NCBI RefSeq assembly: GCF_019511525.1
Contig: NZ_JAEUAT010000004.1
Location: 419,194-483,193 of the forward strand
Reading direction: 5' to 3'
DNA from: Rhizobium cauense
GTDB lineage: Bacteria > Pseudomonadota > Alphaproteobacteria > Rhizobiales > Rhizobiaceae
DNA: 64,000 bases
Shown: positions 44,466 through 52,488 of the stretch, piece after piece
How the letters are laid out: each line of letters starts with the position of its first letter
How positions within the stretch are numbered: the stretch's first letter is position 1
Notes under the pieces: generated by a model
Databases searched by the model: none
The model's input: only the letters and a program-made list of their open reading frames with translations
Told to the model about the DNA's origin: nothing
Program-made: the position numbers and the translations under genes

Positions 44466-44956
44466 CAAGTGCCTCCTTGTTCATCCCCTACGAAAGGAAT
44501 TAGGGCGACCATAACACATGTGCTCAACAAATGCGCTAGATGATTGAAAAAAGTGCAATATTTGTTTGAATAATGGGCACTCTGTTTTGCTGAGGTTTAT
44601 ATCAGAATTTTGAGATATCCAAAATTTATGCAGATGCCTAAATTCGATGCGCTTGTGCTTGGGTGCAAAAAAAATGTTACGGTTGTAGTGCTTCTCTTTG
44701 GCGGTATCGGATCGGTCTGCAGTACGGCCTTTTGGCAGACTAACTGATTGAGTCCGCTATTGGTTCCGCAGTCCCGAGCTCGTCCACTATGGCCTTCGGC
44801 TGCTGGCTTGGCCCACTATTTCAAATCGCCGGTTCGCTAAGGAAGGCCAAACTGGCACGCCATGTGCATATCGTAGGGTATCCCTCGTGGTCTGGGCTTT
44901 CAATGGCCAGGTTCGCTTGAGGATTTGCTCACGATTTATGTTTGAGAGACTCGCAA
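44466..44956. promoter_or_regulatory. Divergent gstI-glnII regulatory region
   Basis: About 490 bases, AT-rich in the middle, between the divergent gstI-like gene and glnII. It holds a sigma-54 promoter for glnII (44853-44868). A TGCGC and a GGTGCA near 44648-44667 resemble an NtrC half-site pair but the spacing is off. No gene is predicted inside. Confidence 0.55.
44853..44868 (+). promoter_or_regulatory. Sigma-54 (RpoN) promoter of glnII
   Basis: TGGCAC-N5-GTGCA with GG at 44854-44855 and GC at 44866-44867, exactly 10 bases between, as in -24/-12 sigma-54 promoters. Transcription would begin near 44879, leaving a leader of about 78 bases before the glnII ATG. NtrC-dependent activation in nitrogen limitation is expected from the family; the GstI-type block would act on this leader. 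Confidence 0.78.
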
Positions 44957-45997
44957 ATGACCAAGTACAAGCTCGAGTATATCTGGCTCGATGGATACAC
45001 CCCGGTGCCAAACCTCCGTGGTAAGACGCAGATCAAGGAATTCGACGCTTTCCCGACGCTCGAGCAGCTTCCGCTCTGGGGTTTTGACGGTTCGTCCACG
45101 ATGCAGGCGGAAGGTCGCAGCTCGGACTGCGTGCTGAAGCCTGTCGCGCTTTATCCGGATCCGGCCCGCACGAACGGCGTTCTTGTCATGTGCGAAGTCA
45201 TGATGCCCGATGGCGTCACGCCGCATTCGTCCAATAGCCGTGCCACCATCCTCGACGACGAAGACGCGTGGTTTGGTTTCGAACAGGAATACTTCTTCTA
45301 CGAGAATGGTCGCCCGCTCGGTTTCCCGGAAACCGGCTACCCGGCTCCGCAGGGCCCCTACTACACTGGCGTCGGATACAAGAACGTCGGTTCGATCGCT
45401 CGCGAAATCGTTGAAGAGCACCTTGATCTGTGCCTGGCTGCTGGCATCAACCACGAAGGCATCAATGCCGAAGTGGCCAAGGGTCAGTGGGAGTTCCAGA
45501 TTTTCGGTAAGGGCTCTAAGCGCGCTGCCGACCAGATCTGGATGGCTCGCTACCTGCTCCTGCGCCTCTGCGAAAAGTATGGTATCGACATCGAGTTCCA
45601 TTGCAAGCCGCTCGGCGACACGGACTGGAACGGCTCTGGCATGCACTGCAACTTCTCGACCAAGTTCATGCGCGAAGTTGGCGGCAAGGCCTACTTCGAA
45701 GCGCTGATGGCCCAGTTCGACAAGAACCTCCAGGCACACATCGATGTTTACGGTCCTGACAACCATCTGCGTCTGACCGGCAAGCATGAAACTGCTCCGT
45801 GGAACAAATTCTCCTACGGCGTTGCTGACCGCGGCGCTTCGATCCGTGTTCCGCATTCCTTCGTCAAGAACGACTATAAGGGTTATCTGGAAGACCGCCG
45901 CCCGAACTCTCAGGGTTGCCCCTACCAGATCGCTTCGCAGGTTCTGAAGACCATCTCGGAAGTCCCGACTGCCGGCTTCGCTTCTGCTGCTGCCTAA
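44957..45997 (+). CDS. glnII: Glutamine synthetase II (eukaryotic type)
   Basis: A 346-residue glutamine synthetase that makes glutamine from glutamate, ammonia and ATP. It is the rhizobial type II form, shorter than GlnA and not adenylylated. Typical segments are LEYIWLDGYTPVPNLRGKT, LWGFDGSSTMQAEGRSSD, FGFEQEYFF (metal ligands), the EINAEVAKGQWEFQI-like stretch near residue 180, and DNHLRLTGKHETAP. The start at 44957 gives MTKYKLEYIW, as in known GlnII; five extra upstream codons are not conserved. It has a sigma-54 promoter and a divergent gstI-like gene. Codon use is strongly biased (many CTG, GGC, AAG), suggesting high expression. Confidence 0.97.
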   Translation: MTKYKLEYIWLDGYTPVPNLRGKTQIKEFDAFPTLEQLPLWGFDGSSTMQAEGRSSDCVLKPVALYPDPARTNGVLVMCEVMMPDGVTPHSSNSRATILDDEDAWFGFEQEYFFYENGRPLGFPETGYPAPQGPYYTGVGYKNVGSIAREIVEEHLDLCLAAGINHEGINAEVAKGQWEFQIFGKGSKRAADQIWMARYLLLRLCEKYGIDIEFHCKPLGDTDWNGSGMHCNFSTKFMREVGGKAYFEALMAQFDKNLQAHIDVYGPDNHLRLTGKHETAPWNKFSYGVADRGASIRVPHSFVKNDYKGYLEDRRPNSQGCPYQIASQVLKTISEVPTAGFASAAA

Positions 45998-46018
45998 TCG
46001 CAGATTTTGCACTAACAC

Positions 46019-46048
46019 GATGGCGCCGGTCGACTAACTGGCGCCATC
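46019..46048 (+). terminator. Hairpin terminator after glnII
   Basis: Exact 9-base arms GATGGCGCC (46019-46027) and GGCGCCATC (46040-46048) with a 12-base loop, 21 bases after the glnII stop. The bases after it (CGTCTATTGC) have only a weak T content, so it is a likely but not ideal Rho-independent terminator. Confidence 0.6.
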
Positions 46049-46208
46049 CGTCTATTGCTTGACATTATTGGCTTTTTAGCTCCGATCCGTCGTGGCACTG
46101 CTTGCTCACCAAAGCACCCAACGGTTGAAAAGTTCAACCAAGTCAGCATAATTCTTTTGCGTTGCCGTTATTTGGTCCTATACTTCGCGCGGATCCTCCA
46201 AACGCGAG

Positions 46209-48158
46209 TTGCCCGTGACAGGGAAAGAGAGCCGCTTCCTCCGTCTGCTTGGAACGCCCGCGCTTTTCGCGCAGGGGTGTGAAATCGCATTGCCGGAGAA
46301 GGCATATGCTCTACTCGCTTTCCTGGTGACCGCGCCGCAGTGCTCCATGGATCGGGAGATCCTGCGCAGCATCCTTTGGCAGTCGGACCAATCCAAACAG
46401 CGTGCAGGCAGTCTGCGCCAACTTTTAGCTCGTATTGATCGTAGCATTCCGGATGATATGCCTCGCCTCATCAGGGCGACCAATACCCACGCGCAGTTCA
46501 ACCACGACGACTGGGAGGCTGATGTCCTGGTGTTGAGCAACTCCGCCGCGCCTCTGCCGCGTTCCGCTTGGGATTTTTTGCGCGGCGATCTCGTGGAAGG
46601 GTTCAAGGCACCTACGATTGAGGCCGAAGAGCGGATCGGCGTTGAGGGGCAGCGAATTGCGCAACGCCGCGAAGCTCATATCATCGCGCTGCTCGAAACG
46701 CCGGAAAAACGGACCTCGGCCGACATTCTATTCCTCGCTGGCCTACTTGTTGACGCCGACCCTGCAAACGAGGTTGCATGCAGAGCCTTGATGCAGAGGC
46801 ATGCTGATGCCGGGGACATTGCATCTGCACGTCAGGCATACTTTCGTTGCCGCAGTGAGTTGAAAACCGAGTATGGCGCTGAGCCGGACGGGCTAACTCA
46901 GGCGCTCGCTCTGGAGCTTGGCATCGTCGCGCCCGCCATGGTCCAAGGCGCACCCACCCATATGCCCGATGTTCCGATTGATCCACTCGGCCAGCCTCGC
47001 GTGATGATCCTGCCACCGGATTCGATATTGTCCGATCCGGTGCTCCAGCGCGTCGGGAGGGCCTTGCTGGAGGAGGTGACCATTGGCTTGAGCCAGCAAC
47101 GTGGCTTCAAGGTCATTGCGGCCCACACGAGCCTGGAAATCCTCAATCGCAGCCTTGCAGGGGCGCAAACCGCGCCACCACCGCCAGAATTGCGGTTTGA
47201 CTATACTGTCTACGTGACGATCCATGGCCGCGAGGACGACATCTACGCGACCTGCCGATTGACAAAGACATCGACTGCCGAAGTGCTTTGGGCGATCGAC
47301 CTGCCTCTCGCCATGCAGAAGGTCAATCATTCATTCGGTCAGCTCGCTCGGCGCATCGTTATGACACTCGCCGATACGATCGAACGTCGTGAGCTTCTGG
47401 ACATGACGCACGACGTCAATCCGTCGGCCTATCGCCTCTACCTCGAAGGCAAGCGGCTCGTTTCAAAGACGGACCTGCAGCATCTGCGCCAGGCGCGCAA
47501 GTGGTTTAAATCAGCGCTTGCACGTCACGACAGGTTTTCATCCGCCCATGCGGGGATGGCGCGGGTGCTCGGCATGGAGTGGCTCGTGCGGGGGATGAAG
47601 GATACACAGTTGCTGGAGGAAGCCGAGCGCTCGGCCTGGCTTGCGCGCGACAACGATCCGAATAGCGGTCGGGCCATGCGGGAGCTTGGGTTCGTTGCTC
47701 TCTATCGCCGCCGCTTCAGCGACAGCCTCGACTTCTTTGCCGAAGCCCAAATGCTCAATCCGAATGATGCCGACATCCTTGCAGATCACGCGGATGCCTT
47801 GCTGCATGACGGTCAGAGCGATCGGGCACTGGAATTGAGCCTGGCGGCCATCAAGCTCAATCCACTGCCACCCGATTACTACTACTGGAACCTTGGCGGC
47901 ATTCACTTCGTCCAGGAAAACTACGCCAAGGCGATCGAGGTTCTTGATCGGGTCAAGGATCGTCCGGCGACGTCACGCCTTTTGGCTGCAGCGCACGCGA
48001 AGAATGGAGATCGCGAGCTGGCGTCGCGCTACGCTTCGATAGTGCTAGAGAGTTTTCCTGATTTCCGCACGGATGATGTGTGGAGATTCGTACCGGATCG
48101 CAATCCCGACGACACCCGACAGCTGATCGACGGCCTGCGCATGGCCGGACTGTCCTGA
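46209..48158 (+). CDS. SARP/BTAD-like transcriptional regulator with TPR repeats
   Basis: A 649-residue regulator. The N-terminal part (residues 5-85, FLRLLGTPALFAQGCEIALP and KAYALLAFLV, then SILWQ..QRAGSLRQLLARI) resembles the DNA-binding wing of SARP-family activators; a bacterial transcriptional activation domain (BTAD) follows to about 245. The middle (260-400) is TolB/CyaA-like, and residues 420-640 are TPR repeats (FSSAHAGMARVLG, LGFVALYRRRFSDSLDFFAEA). It has a TTG start at 46209, or GTG at 46215. It lies directly ahead of the 43-codon ORF and the YcaO and TfuA genes, so it is the probable activator of that cassette; the signal is unknown. Confidence 0.75.
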   Translation: MPVTGKESRFLRLLGTPALFAQGCEIALPEKAYALLAFLVTAPQCSMDREILRSILWQSDQSKQRAGSLRQLLARIDRSIPDDMPRLIRATNTHAQFNHDDWEADVLVLSNSAAPLPRSAWDFLRGDLVEGFKAPTIEAEERIGVEGQRIAQRREAHIIALLETPEKRTSADILFLAGLLVDADPANEVACRALMQRHADAGDIASARQAYFRCRSELKTEYGAEPDGLTQALALELGIVAPAMVQGAPTHMPDVPIDPLGQPRVMILPPDSILSDPVLQRVGRALLEEVTIGLSQQRGFKVIAAHTSLEILNRSLAGAQTAPPPPELRFDYTVYVTIHGREDDIYATCRLTKTSTAEVLWAIDLPLAMQKVNHSFGQLARRIVMTLADTIERRELLDMTHDVNPSAYRLYLEGKRLVSKTDLQHLRQARKWFKSALARHDRFSSAHAGMARVLGMEWLVRGMKDTQLLEEAERSAWLARDNDPNSGRAMRELGFVALYRRRFSDSLDFFAEAQMLNPNDADILADHADALLHDGQSDRALELSLAAIKLNPLPPDYYYWNLGGIHFVQENYAKAIEVLDRVKDRPATSRLLAAAHAKNGDRELASRYASIVLESFPDFRTDDVWRFVPDRNPDDTRQLIDGLRMAGLS

Positions 48159-48281
48159 AGCGCTACACTTTGGCCTTTTTTGACCCCTTTTTGCCGCGCA
48201 ACTCGGTCACGCCGAAATAACGCCTGTCGAGGCATGTTCCCTTCTGTCCGCAGCATAACGCTGCCTTGAACAGGAGATGAC

Positions 48282-48413
48282 ATGATGACGACTCAGATCA
48301 AGCCAGTTGCAGTACGCCTTTCCGCCGCCGCTCAGGCTGTGCTCAAGCAGGAAGCTGTACAGCTCGACACGAATGCCACGGCAAACATCGTACACGCCCT
48401 GAAGTTTCGTTGA
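48282..48413 (+). CDS. 43-residue small protein, candidate YcaO-TfuA substrate peptide
   Basis: A 43-codon ORF with AGGAG at 48272-48276, 5 bases before ATG 48282 (a second ATG follows at once). The product starts MMTTQIKPVAVRLS and ends HALKFR, is Ala-rich and helix-prone, and has Thr3, Thr4, Ser14, Thr30, Thr33 but no Cys. Its stop is 12 bases before the YcaO gene, so it would be in one transcript. It could be the ribosomal precursor peptide modified by YcaO-TfuA, or a small ribbon-helix-helix-like DNA-binding protein, which the strand-helix-helix spacing (VAVRLS..AQAVLKQEA..IVHALK) also fits. Neither is proven. Confidence 0.55.
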   Translation: MMTTQIKPVAVRLSAAAQAVLKQEAVQLDTNATANIVHALKFR

Positions 48414-48425
48414 GGATTTACGCGA

Positions 48426-49685
48426 ATGTCTGTTCAGACGTCACTGGAGCGCCTGGCGGGAGATCTCAGCCTCTCATCGGCCGGAATCAACAGCTATCAC
48501 GACCGCTCGCTGAACCCTGGGCAGACATTCGCGGCGATCAAACCACACTTCAAGGAGCTGGGCATCACGCGCGTTGGGATGCTCACTGCGCTTGACCTTC
48601 TCGAGATCCCGGTGGCTTTTGCCACTCGACCCAACAGCTACACTCTTTCCGTCTTTCAGGGAAAGGGCATAGACGAGGAGGCAGCGATGACCTCCGCCGC
48701 GATGGAAGCCGTTGAGACACGTGTTGCTGAAATCCAACCGAGCGACCTTGTGGTCGCGACGCTCGAGGGCATGAGAGCCGAGCGTGCGCCCATGATCGAC
48801 CTCGATTCCGTTGCCCGCTGCGTGCCCTCCGAGATCGGTGCGCAGCCACTCGCCTGGAGCGAGGGGCTGGACATTGTCTCCAACCGACCCGTGTTTGTGC
48901 CGTGGCCGCTCGTCGGCCTCGATCATCGGGGCGTCCGACCGTCTGGGTTCGAGCAGTCGAGTGACGGGCTCGCGTCCGGAAATCGGCCAGCCGAAGCCGT
49001 GTTGCACGGCCTTTGCGAGTTGGTCGAGCGCGACGCGTGGGCGCTCACGCAGTTGCGCCCCTACGAGCAACTGCGCGGTACGCGAATTGACCCTGCAGCG
49101 TTCGCCGATCCGGTTCTTGATATCATCGTCGACCGCATCAAGCGCGCGGACATGCGCCTCTTGCTGCTCGACATGACGACCGACATTGGTGTTCCCAGTT
49201 TTCTGGCGGTTATCATTCCAGGCAACCTCGGCGAGCGCGTCGATGCGCGTTGGACCCAGGTTTGCGGGGGGTGCGGCTGCCACCCCGATCCCGTTCGTGC
49301 AGCGCTCCGGGCGATCACCGAGGCAGCCCAAAGCCGTCTGACCGCGATCGCCGGCAGCCGCGACGACTTCTCTCCGCGTCTCTATCAGAGGCTTGATGAC
49401 GGGAGCCCAATGCGAGAACTCATCAATCTGTGTGATGAGGCGCCTGTCGCCCCTGGCTTCCGGTTTGAAACGTCGCAACGCACCATTCAGGAAAATATCA
49501 CTCACATCCTCGACCGCCTCAACGCCCGCGGGATCGAACAGGTGGTGGCTGTGCCGCTTTCACACCCGCGTCTACCGGTCTCGGTCGTGCGCATGATCGT
49601 GCCCGGTCTCGAGGTGGATGTCAGCGGCGAGTACATTCAACTTGGGCTGCGCGCCGTCGGGGCTATGCAGGGAGCGATACAATGA
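48426..49685 (+). CDS. YcaO-family cyclodehydratase/thioamide-forming enzyme
   Basis: A 419-residue YcaO protein. The ATP-binding motifs are intact: SAAMEAVETRVAE (about residue 90), SSDGLASGNRPAEAVLHGLC then ELVERDAWA (about 178-205) and RAITEAAQSR (about 297). YcaO uses ATP to activate a backbone amide; with TfuA it forms thioamides, alone it forms azolines. The C-terminus lacks the Pro-rich tail of azoline-forming YcaOs, which agrees with a TfuA partner. The ATG at 48426 is 12 bases after the 43-codon ORF stop. The stop overlaps TfuA by 4 bases. There is no E1-like or F-protein partner gene here. Confidence 0.93.
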   Translation: MSVQTSLERLAGDLSLSSAGINSYHDRSLNPGQTFAAIKPHFKELGITRVGMLTALDLLEIPVAFATRPNSYTLSVFQGKGIDEEAAMTSAAMEAVETRVAEIQPSDLVVATLEGMRAERAPMIDLDSVARCVPSEIGAQPLAWSEGLDIVSNRPVFVPWPLVGLDHRGVRPSGFEQSSDGLASGNRPAEAVLHGLCELVERDAWALTQLRPYEQLRGTRIDPAAFADPVLDIIVDRIKRADMRLLLLDMTTDIGVPSFLAVIIPGNLGERVDARWTQVCGGCGCHPDPVRAALRAITEAAQSRLTAIAGSRDDFSPRLYQRLDDGSPMRELINLCDEAPVAPGFRFETSQRTIQENITHILDRLNARGIEQVVAVPLSHPRLPVSVVRMIVPGLEVDVSGEYIQLGLRAVGAMQGAIQ

Positions 49686-50428
49686 AGGTTATCTTTGCTG
49701 GTCCGAGCTTCGGCGCCAATATCGAACGACTTCGCGGCAAGTATCCGTCGATTGCCTTTCGCGGACCGGCGGCGCGAGGTGACATACTGCAAGCAGTGCA
49801 GGATGGTGCGCGTGCGATTGGCATAGTTGATGGCTACTTCGGTGAGGTGCCATCGGTATGGCATAAGGAAATTCTGTACGCCCTTCAGAGGGATGTGGTT
49901 GTTGTCGGAGGCGCCAGTATGGGCGCCTTGCGAGCTGCCGAATGCTCAGCATTCGGGATGGTCGGACTTGGTTCGATCTACGAGGACTATGCGGATGGCC
50001 GCCTTGTTGATGACGAGGCCGTCGCCCTTGTTCACGCTCCTGAAGAGCTAGGCTGGTTGCCACTGTCGATCCCGTGGGTGGACTTCCAGCCCACGATCGA
50101 CGTCCTTTACCGAAAAGGGGCGCTGTCGCTGGGTGAGCACAAGATGCTTCTGCTTGCTGGCCGTTCGGTTCATTTCTCCGAGCGGACATACCCTAAGGTC
50201 GTTGAAGGCTGCACATTTTCCTCGGATGGTCGCGCCAAGGAGATCCTGCGCTTGATTCGAGCTGGAAAGATCGAGCGTAAACGCCTGGATGCGGAACTCG
50301 TCCTTCAGCACCTGCAGGAAGTGGAATTTGGTACGCGGGAGCGTGACTGGGGGTTTGCTGCAACATCGCACTGGGAGCATTTGCGGGCGGAAGTCACGGG
50401 TGCGGTAACGCCTGTAACGCCCGAGTAA
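49682..50428 (+). CDS. TfuA-like protein, YcaO partner
   Basis: A 248-residue TfuA family protein. It starts MKVIFAGPSFGANIERLRGK and contains GDILQAVQDGARAIGIVDGY, VVVGGASMGALRAAECSAFGM (about residues 73-100) and IYEDYADGRLVDDEAVAL, all classic TfuA motifs. TfuA was first found in trifolitoxin genes of R. leguminosarum; in archaea and actinobacteria it works with YcaO to make thioamides, perhaps by delivering sulfur or recruiting the substrate. It is translationally coupled to YcaO (ATGA overlap). A 63-base gap leads to an 89-residue unknown. Confidence 0.93.
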   Translation: MKVIFAGPSFGANIERLRGKYPSIAFRGPAARGDILQAVQDGARAIGIVDGYFGEVPSVWHKEILYALQRDVVVVGGASMGALRAAECSAFGMVGLGSIYEDYADGRLVDDEAVALVHAPEELGWLPLSIPWVDFQPTIDVLYRKGALSLGEHKMLLLAGRSVHFSERTYPKVVEGCTFSSDGRAKEILRLIRAGKIERKRLDAELVLQHLQEVEFGTRERDWGFAATSHWEHLRAEVTGAVTPVTPE

Positions 50429-50490
50429 CGCCGACGCTGAATGATAGTGCCATCAAAGCCCTGAAGGCTCATTCAGAGAAGGCAGTACGG

Positions 50491-50760
50491 ATGAATATTC
50501 TGACGAGGGACGAGGGCACGGGTAGCGAATATGCTAGAATCTTCCGGCTGCTGTCAGCGGCGAAAGATGAGGCCCAGAAGCTCAAGCTGCACAATCTCAT
50601 GCACTTGACGAATATGGCCCTTCTTCAGGTCGTCATTGATTGGGACGGTATTGACCCCGAGCGGGAACTCGACGTCAATCTCGAAAAGCTAATAGGCGCC
50701 AAGACGCAGGTCGCAATGAAAGACGCCAGCGAGAACCTGGTGCTTCTCGACTGCCATTGA
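50491..50760 (+). CDS. Small hypothetical protein, 89 residues, downstream of tfuA
   Basis: An 89-residue helical, soluble protein (begins MNILTRDEGTGSEYARIFRL, ends LVLLDCH) that I do not recognise. A long amphipathic helix (about residues 13-50, EYARIFRLLSAAKDEAQKLK) is visible; there is no signal or membrane segment. AGAAGG is 8 bases before the ATG, a good ribosome binding site, so it is likely translated. It lies 62 bases behind TfuA and may be in the same operon. The single Cys is two residues from the C-terminus. Function unknown. Confidence 0.6.
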   Translation: MNILTRDEGTGSEYARIFRLLSAAKDEAQKLKLHNLMHLTNMALLQVVIDWDGIDPERELDVNLEKLIGAKTQVAMKDASENLVLLDCH

Positions 50761-50788
50761 CGGTGGTGCCGTCACACTTAAATTGCTT

Positions 50789-51181
50789 CTACTCGAAGTC
50801 GACGTCCAGCTGGTCCATGCCGGCAATTGCCTGGACGAGCTTCACGATCTTCTTGCGAACCTGTTCGTTCTTGATCGAGAGGAACGCAGCGTTGAGCAGC
50901 ACACCGTCGCGCGAGACAACGAACTCTTCGCTTGGTGTCGGATTGTCATTGGCCTGGGTGAAATCTTCGAAGAAGGAGCGGACATCAACGTCAAGCGCGC
51001 CGGCGATTTCGACCAGCATGCTGGCGGAAACGCGGTTTGAGCCCTTTTCATATTTTTGTATCTGCTGGAACGTGACGCCAACCCGGTCGCCAAGTTCGGT
51101 CTGTGATACCTTACGCATCAAACGCTTTATGCGGATCGTCTTTCCGACGTGAACATCGACTGCATGGGGTCCTTCTTTCAT
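50789..51181 (-). CDS. XRE-family transcriptional regulator
   Basis: A 130-residue Cro/CI-type regulator. The HTH domain (about residues 13-70) reads RIKRLMRKVSQTELGDRVGV then TFQQIQKYEKGSNRVSASML, followed by LVEIAGALDVDVRSFFEDF. The C-terminal part is acidic and helical. The gene converges with the small 89-residue gene and is divergent from the HlyD-like operon. An AATTGATC-G-GATCAATT palindrome upstream is a candidate operator for itself or the export genes. Rhizobia often have several such 130-residue XRE proteins. Confidence 0.85.
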   Translation of the reverse strand: MKEGPHAVDVHVGKTIRIKRLMRKVSQTELGDRVGVTFQQIQKYEKGSNRVSASMLVEIAGALDVDVRSFFEDFTQANDNPTPSEEFVVSRDGVLLNAAFLSIKNEQVRKKIVKLVQAIAGMDQLDVDFE

Positions 51182-51246
51182 GATTTTTATCCTTTCGACG
51201 CCGGTTGTTGCGCGACTATTATACTAGCGAACAACCTAACGGAGAT

Positions 51247-51263
51247 AATTGATCGGATCAATT
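51247..51263. promoter_or_regulatory. Perfect inverted repeat, candidate XRE operator
   Basis: AATTGATC-G-GATCAATT has exact 8-base arms around one central base. It lies in the 242-base divergent region between the XRE regulator and the HlyD-like gene, so it could control both. Which protein binds it is not known. Confidence 0.5.
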
Positions 51264-51423
51264 GTGTTGATTCTTTTTTTATCCGGTGTCCGACACCCCG
51301 CTCAACATGTTGAAGTCTCGACCATCCGGCTGACTTGCTGCTATTTTCAGCGGCAAATCGTTGTTATTGTTGATAACAACCATAGATCGTCGTCAGACAT
51401 TTGCTTTCATTGAGAGGTTTGGG

Positions 51424-52488
51424 ATGTCGACAAAGAATTGGGTTTGGATTGCCGCGCTCGCTGTTGCGGTGGTCGGCGGTTACTTTGCCTGGCAGAAGCT
51501 CGCCAACGAAGGCCTCCCAGCCGGCATTGCAAGCGGCAACGGTCGGATCGAAGCGACAGAAATCGATATCTCGACGAAGACAGCAGGGCGCATTCAGGAA
51601 ATTCTCGTGAATGAAGGCGCCTTCGTGAAGGCAGGCGAAGTTTTGGCGCGGATGGACACAGAGCAACTGGATGCCAGCCTGCGCCAGGCCGAAGCGCAAC
51701 TGCGTCGGGCGGCCATCGGCATCGACACTGCCAATAGCCTTGTCAAACAGCGTGAGGCCGAGCAGCAGGCAGCGATCGCTGTCGTGACCCAACGCGAAGC
51801 CGAATCTGACGCCGCGGCGATCAAGTATGCCCGGTCGATGATGCTTCTCAAGCAGAACACGATTTCCCAGCAGATATTGGATGATGACAAGGCAGCAGCC
51901 GCGGCTGCAAGGGCTACTGTGGCTGCCGCACAAGCCCAGCTTGCCGCCGCTGAGGCGGCCATCGCGGCAGCCCAGGCGCAGGTGGTCGACGCTGAGGCGG
52001 CTGTCGATTCCGCCAAGGCTCAGATTGAGAGTATCAAGGCGGATCTCGCCGACAGCGTGCTCACGTCACCTCGCGATGGTCGTGTGCAATATCGCGTGGC
52101 GCAACCGGGAGAGGTGCTAGCTGCGGGCGGGCGCGTACTCAACATCGTTGATCTGAGTGATGTCTACATGACCTTCTTCCTGCCGACCGAGCAGGCCGGC
52201 AAGGTCGCGTATAATGCCGATGTGCGCATCGTTCTCGATGCAGCGCCCTCGCTGATCATCCCTGCGAAGGTCAGCTATGTAGCAGCGGTGGCGCAGTTCA
52301 CCCCAAAGACCGTCGAGACCCATGAAGAGCGGCAGAAGCTGATGTTCCGCATCAAAGCGCAGATCCCGCAGGAACTGCTGCGGAAATATATCGACTTCGT
52401 CAAAACCGGCCTTCCGGGGATGGCCTACGTAAAGCTTGATCCACAAGCCCAATGGCCGGCCAATGTCGCCGGAGCGCCGGTTCAATGA
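51424..52488 (+). CDS. HlyD-family membrane fusion protein (YhiI-like)
   Basis: A 354-residue periplasmic adaptor anchored by an N-terminal helix (residues 6-22, [18 protein letters not shown]). A biotinyl-lipoyl half ([20 protein letters not shown]) is followed by a long Ala-rich coiled coil (about 85-225, many AQAQ/AAEAA units), the second lipoyl half and a beta barrel. The start at 51424 has AGAGG upstream; the earlier frame (51361) has a non-signal N-terminus. It is first of three genes arranged as yhiI-rbbA-yhhJ in E. coli, and its stop overlaps the next gene by 4 bases. Cargo unknown. Confidence 0.9.
   Translation: MSTKNWVWIAALAVAVVGGYFAWQKLANEGLPAGIASGNGRIEATEIDISTKTAGRIQEILVNEGAFVKAGEVLARMDTEQLDASLRQAEAQLRRAAIGIDTANSLVKQREAEQQAAIAVVTQREAESDAAAIKYARSMMLLKQNTISQQILDDDKAAAAAARATVAAAQAQLAAAEAAIAAAQAQVVDAEAAVDSAKAQIESIKADLADSVLTSPRDGRVQYRVAQPGEVLAAGGRVLNIVDLSDVYMTFFLPTEQAGKVAYNADVRIVLDAAPSLIIPAKVSYVAAVAQFTPKTVETHEERQKLMFRIKAQIPQELLRKYIDFVKTGLPGMAYVKLDPQAQWPANVAGAPVQ

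Noticed and set aside
44648..44667. Possible NtrC binding site upstream of glnII
   Set aside because: TGCGC and GGTGCA half-sites are present but spaced 3 bases too far for the usual 17-base NtrC site; not supported well enough to be listed as a site.
44936..46018. Long minus-strand open frame (360 codons) opposite glnII
   Set aside because: It is a shadow of the strongly codon-biased glnII gene; the Arg/Val/Glu-rich product matches no family and has no ribosome binding site.
48474..49505. Minus-strand open frame (343 codons) opposite the YcaO gene
   Set aside because: YcaO motifs on the plus strand are intact and the antisense product is compositionally odd (Arg/Gly/Asn-rich).
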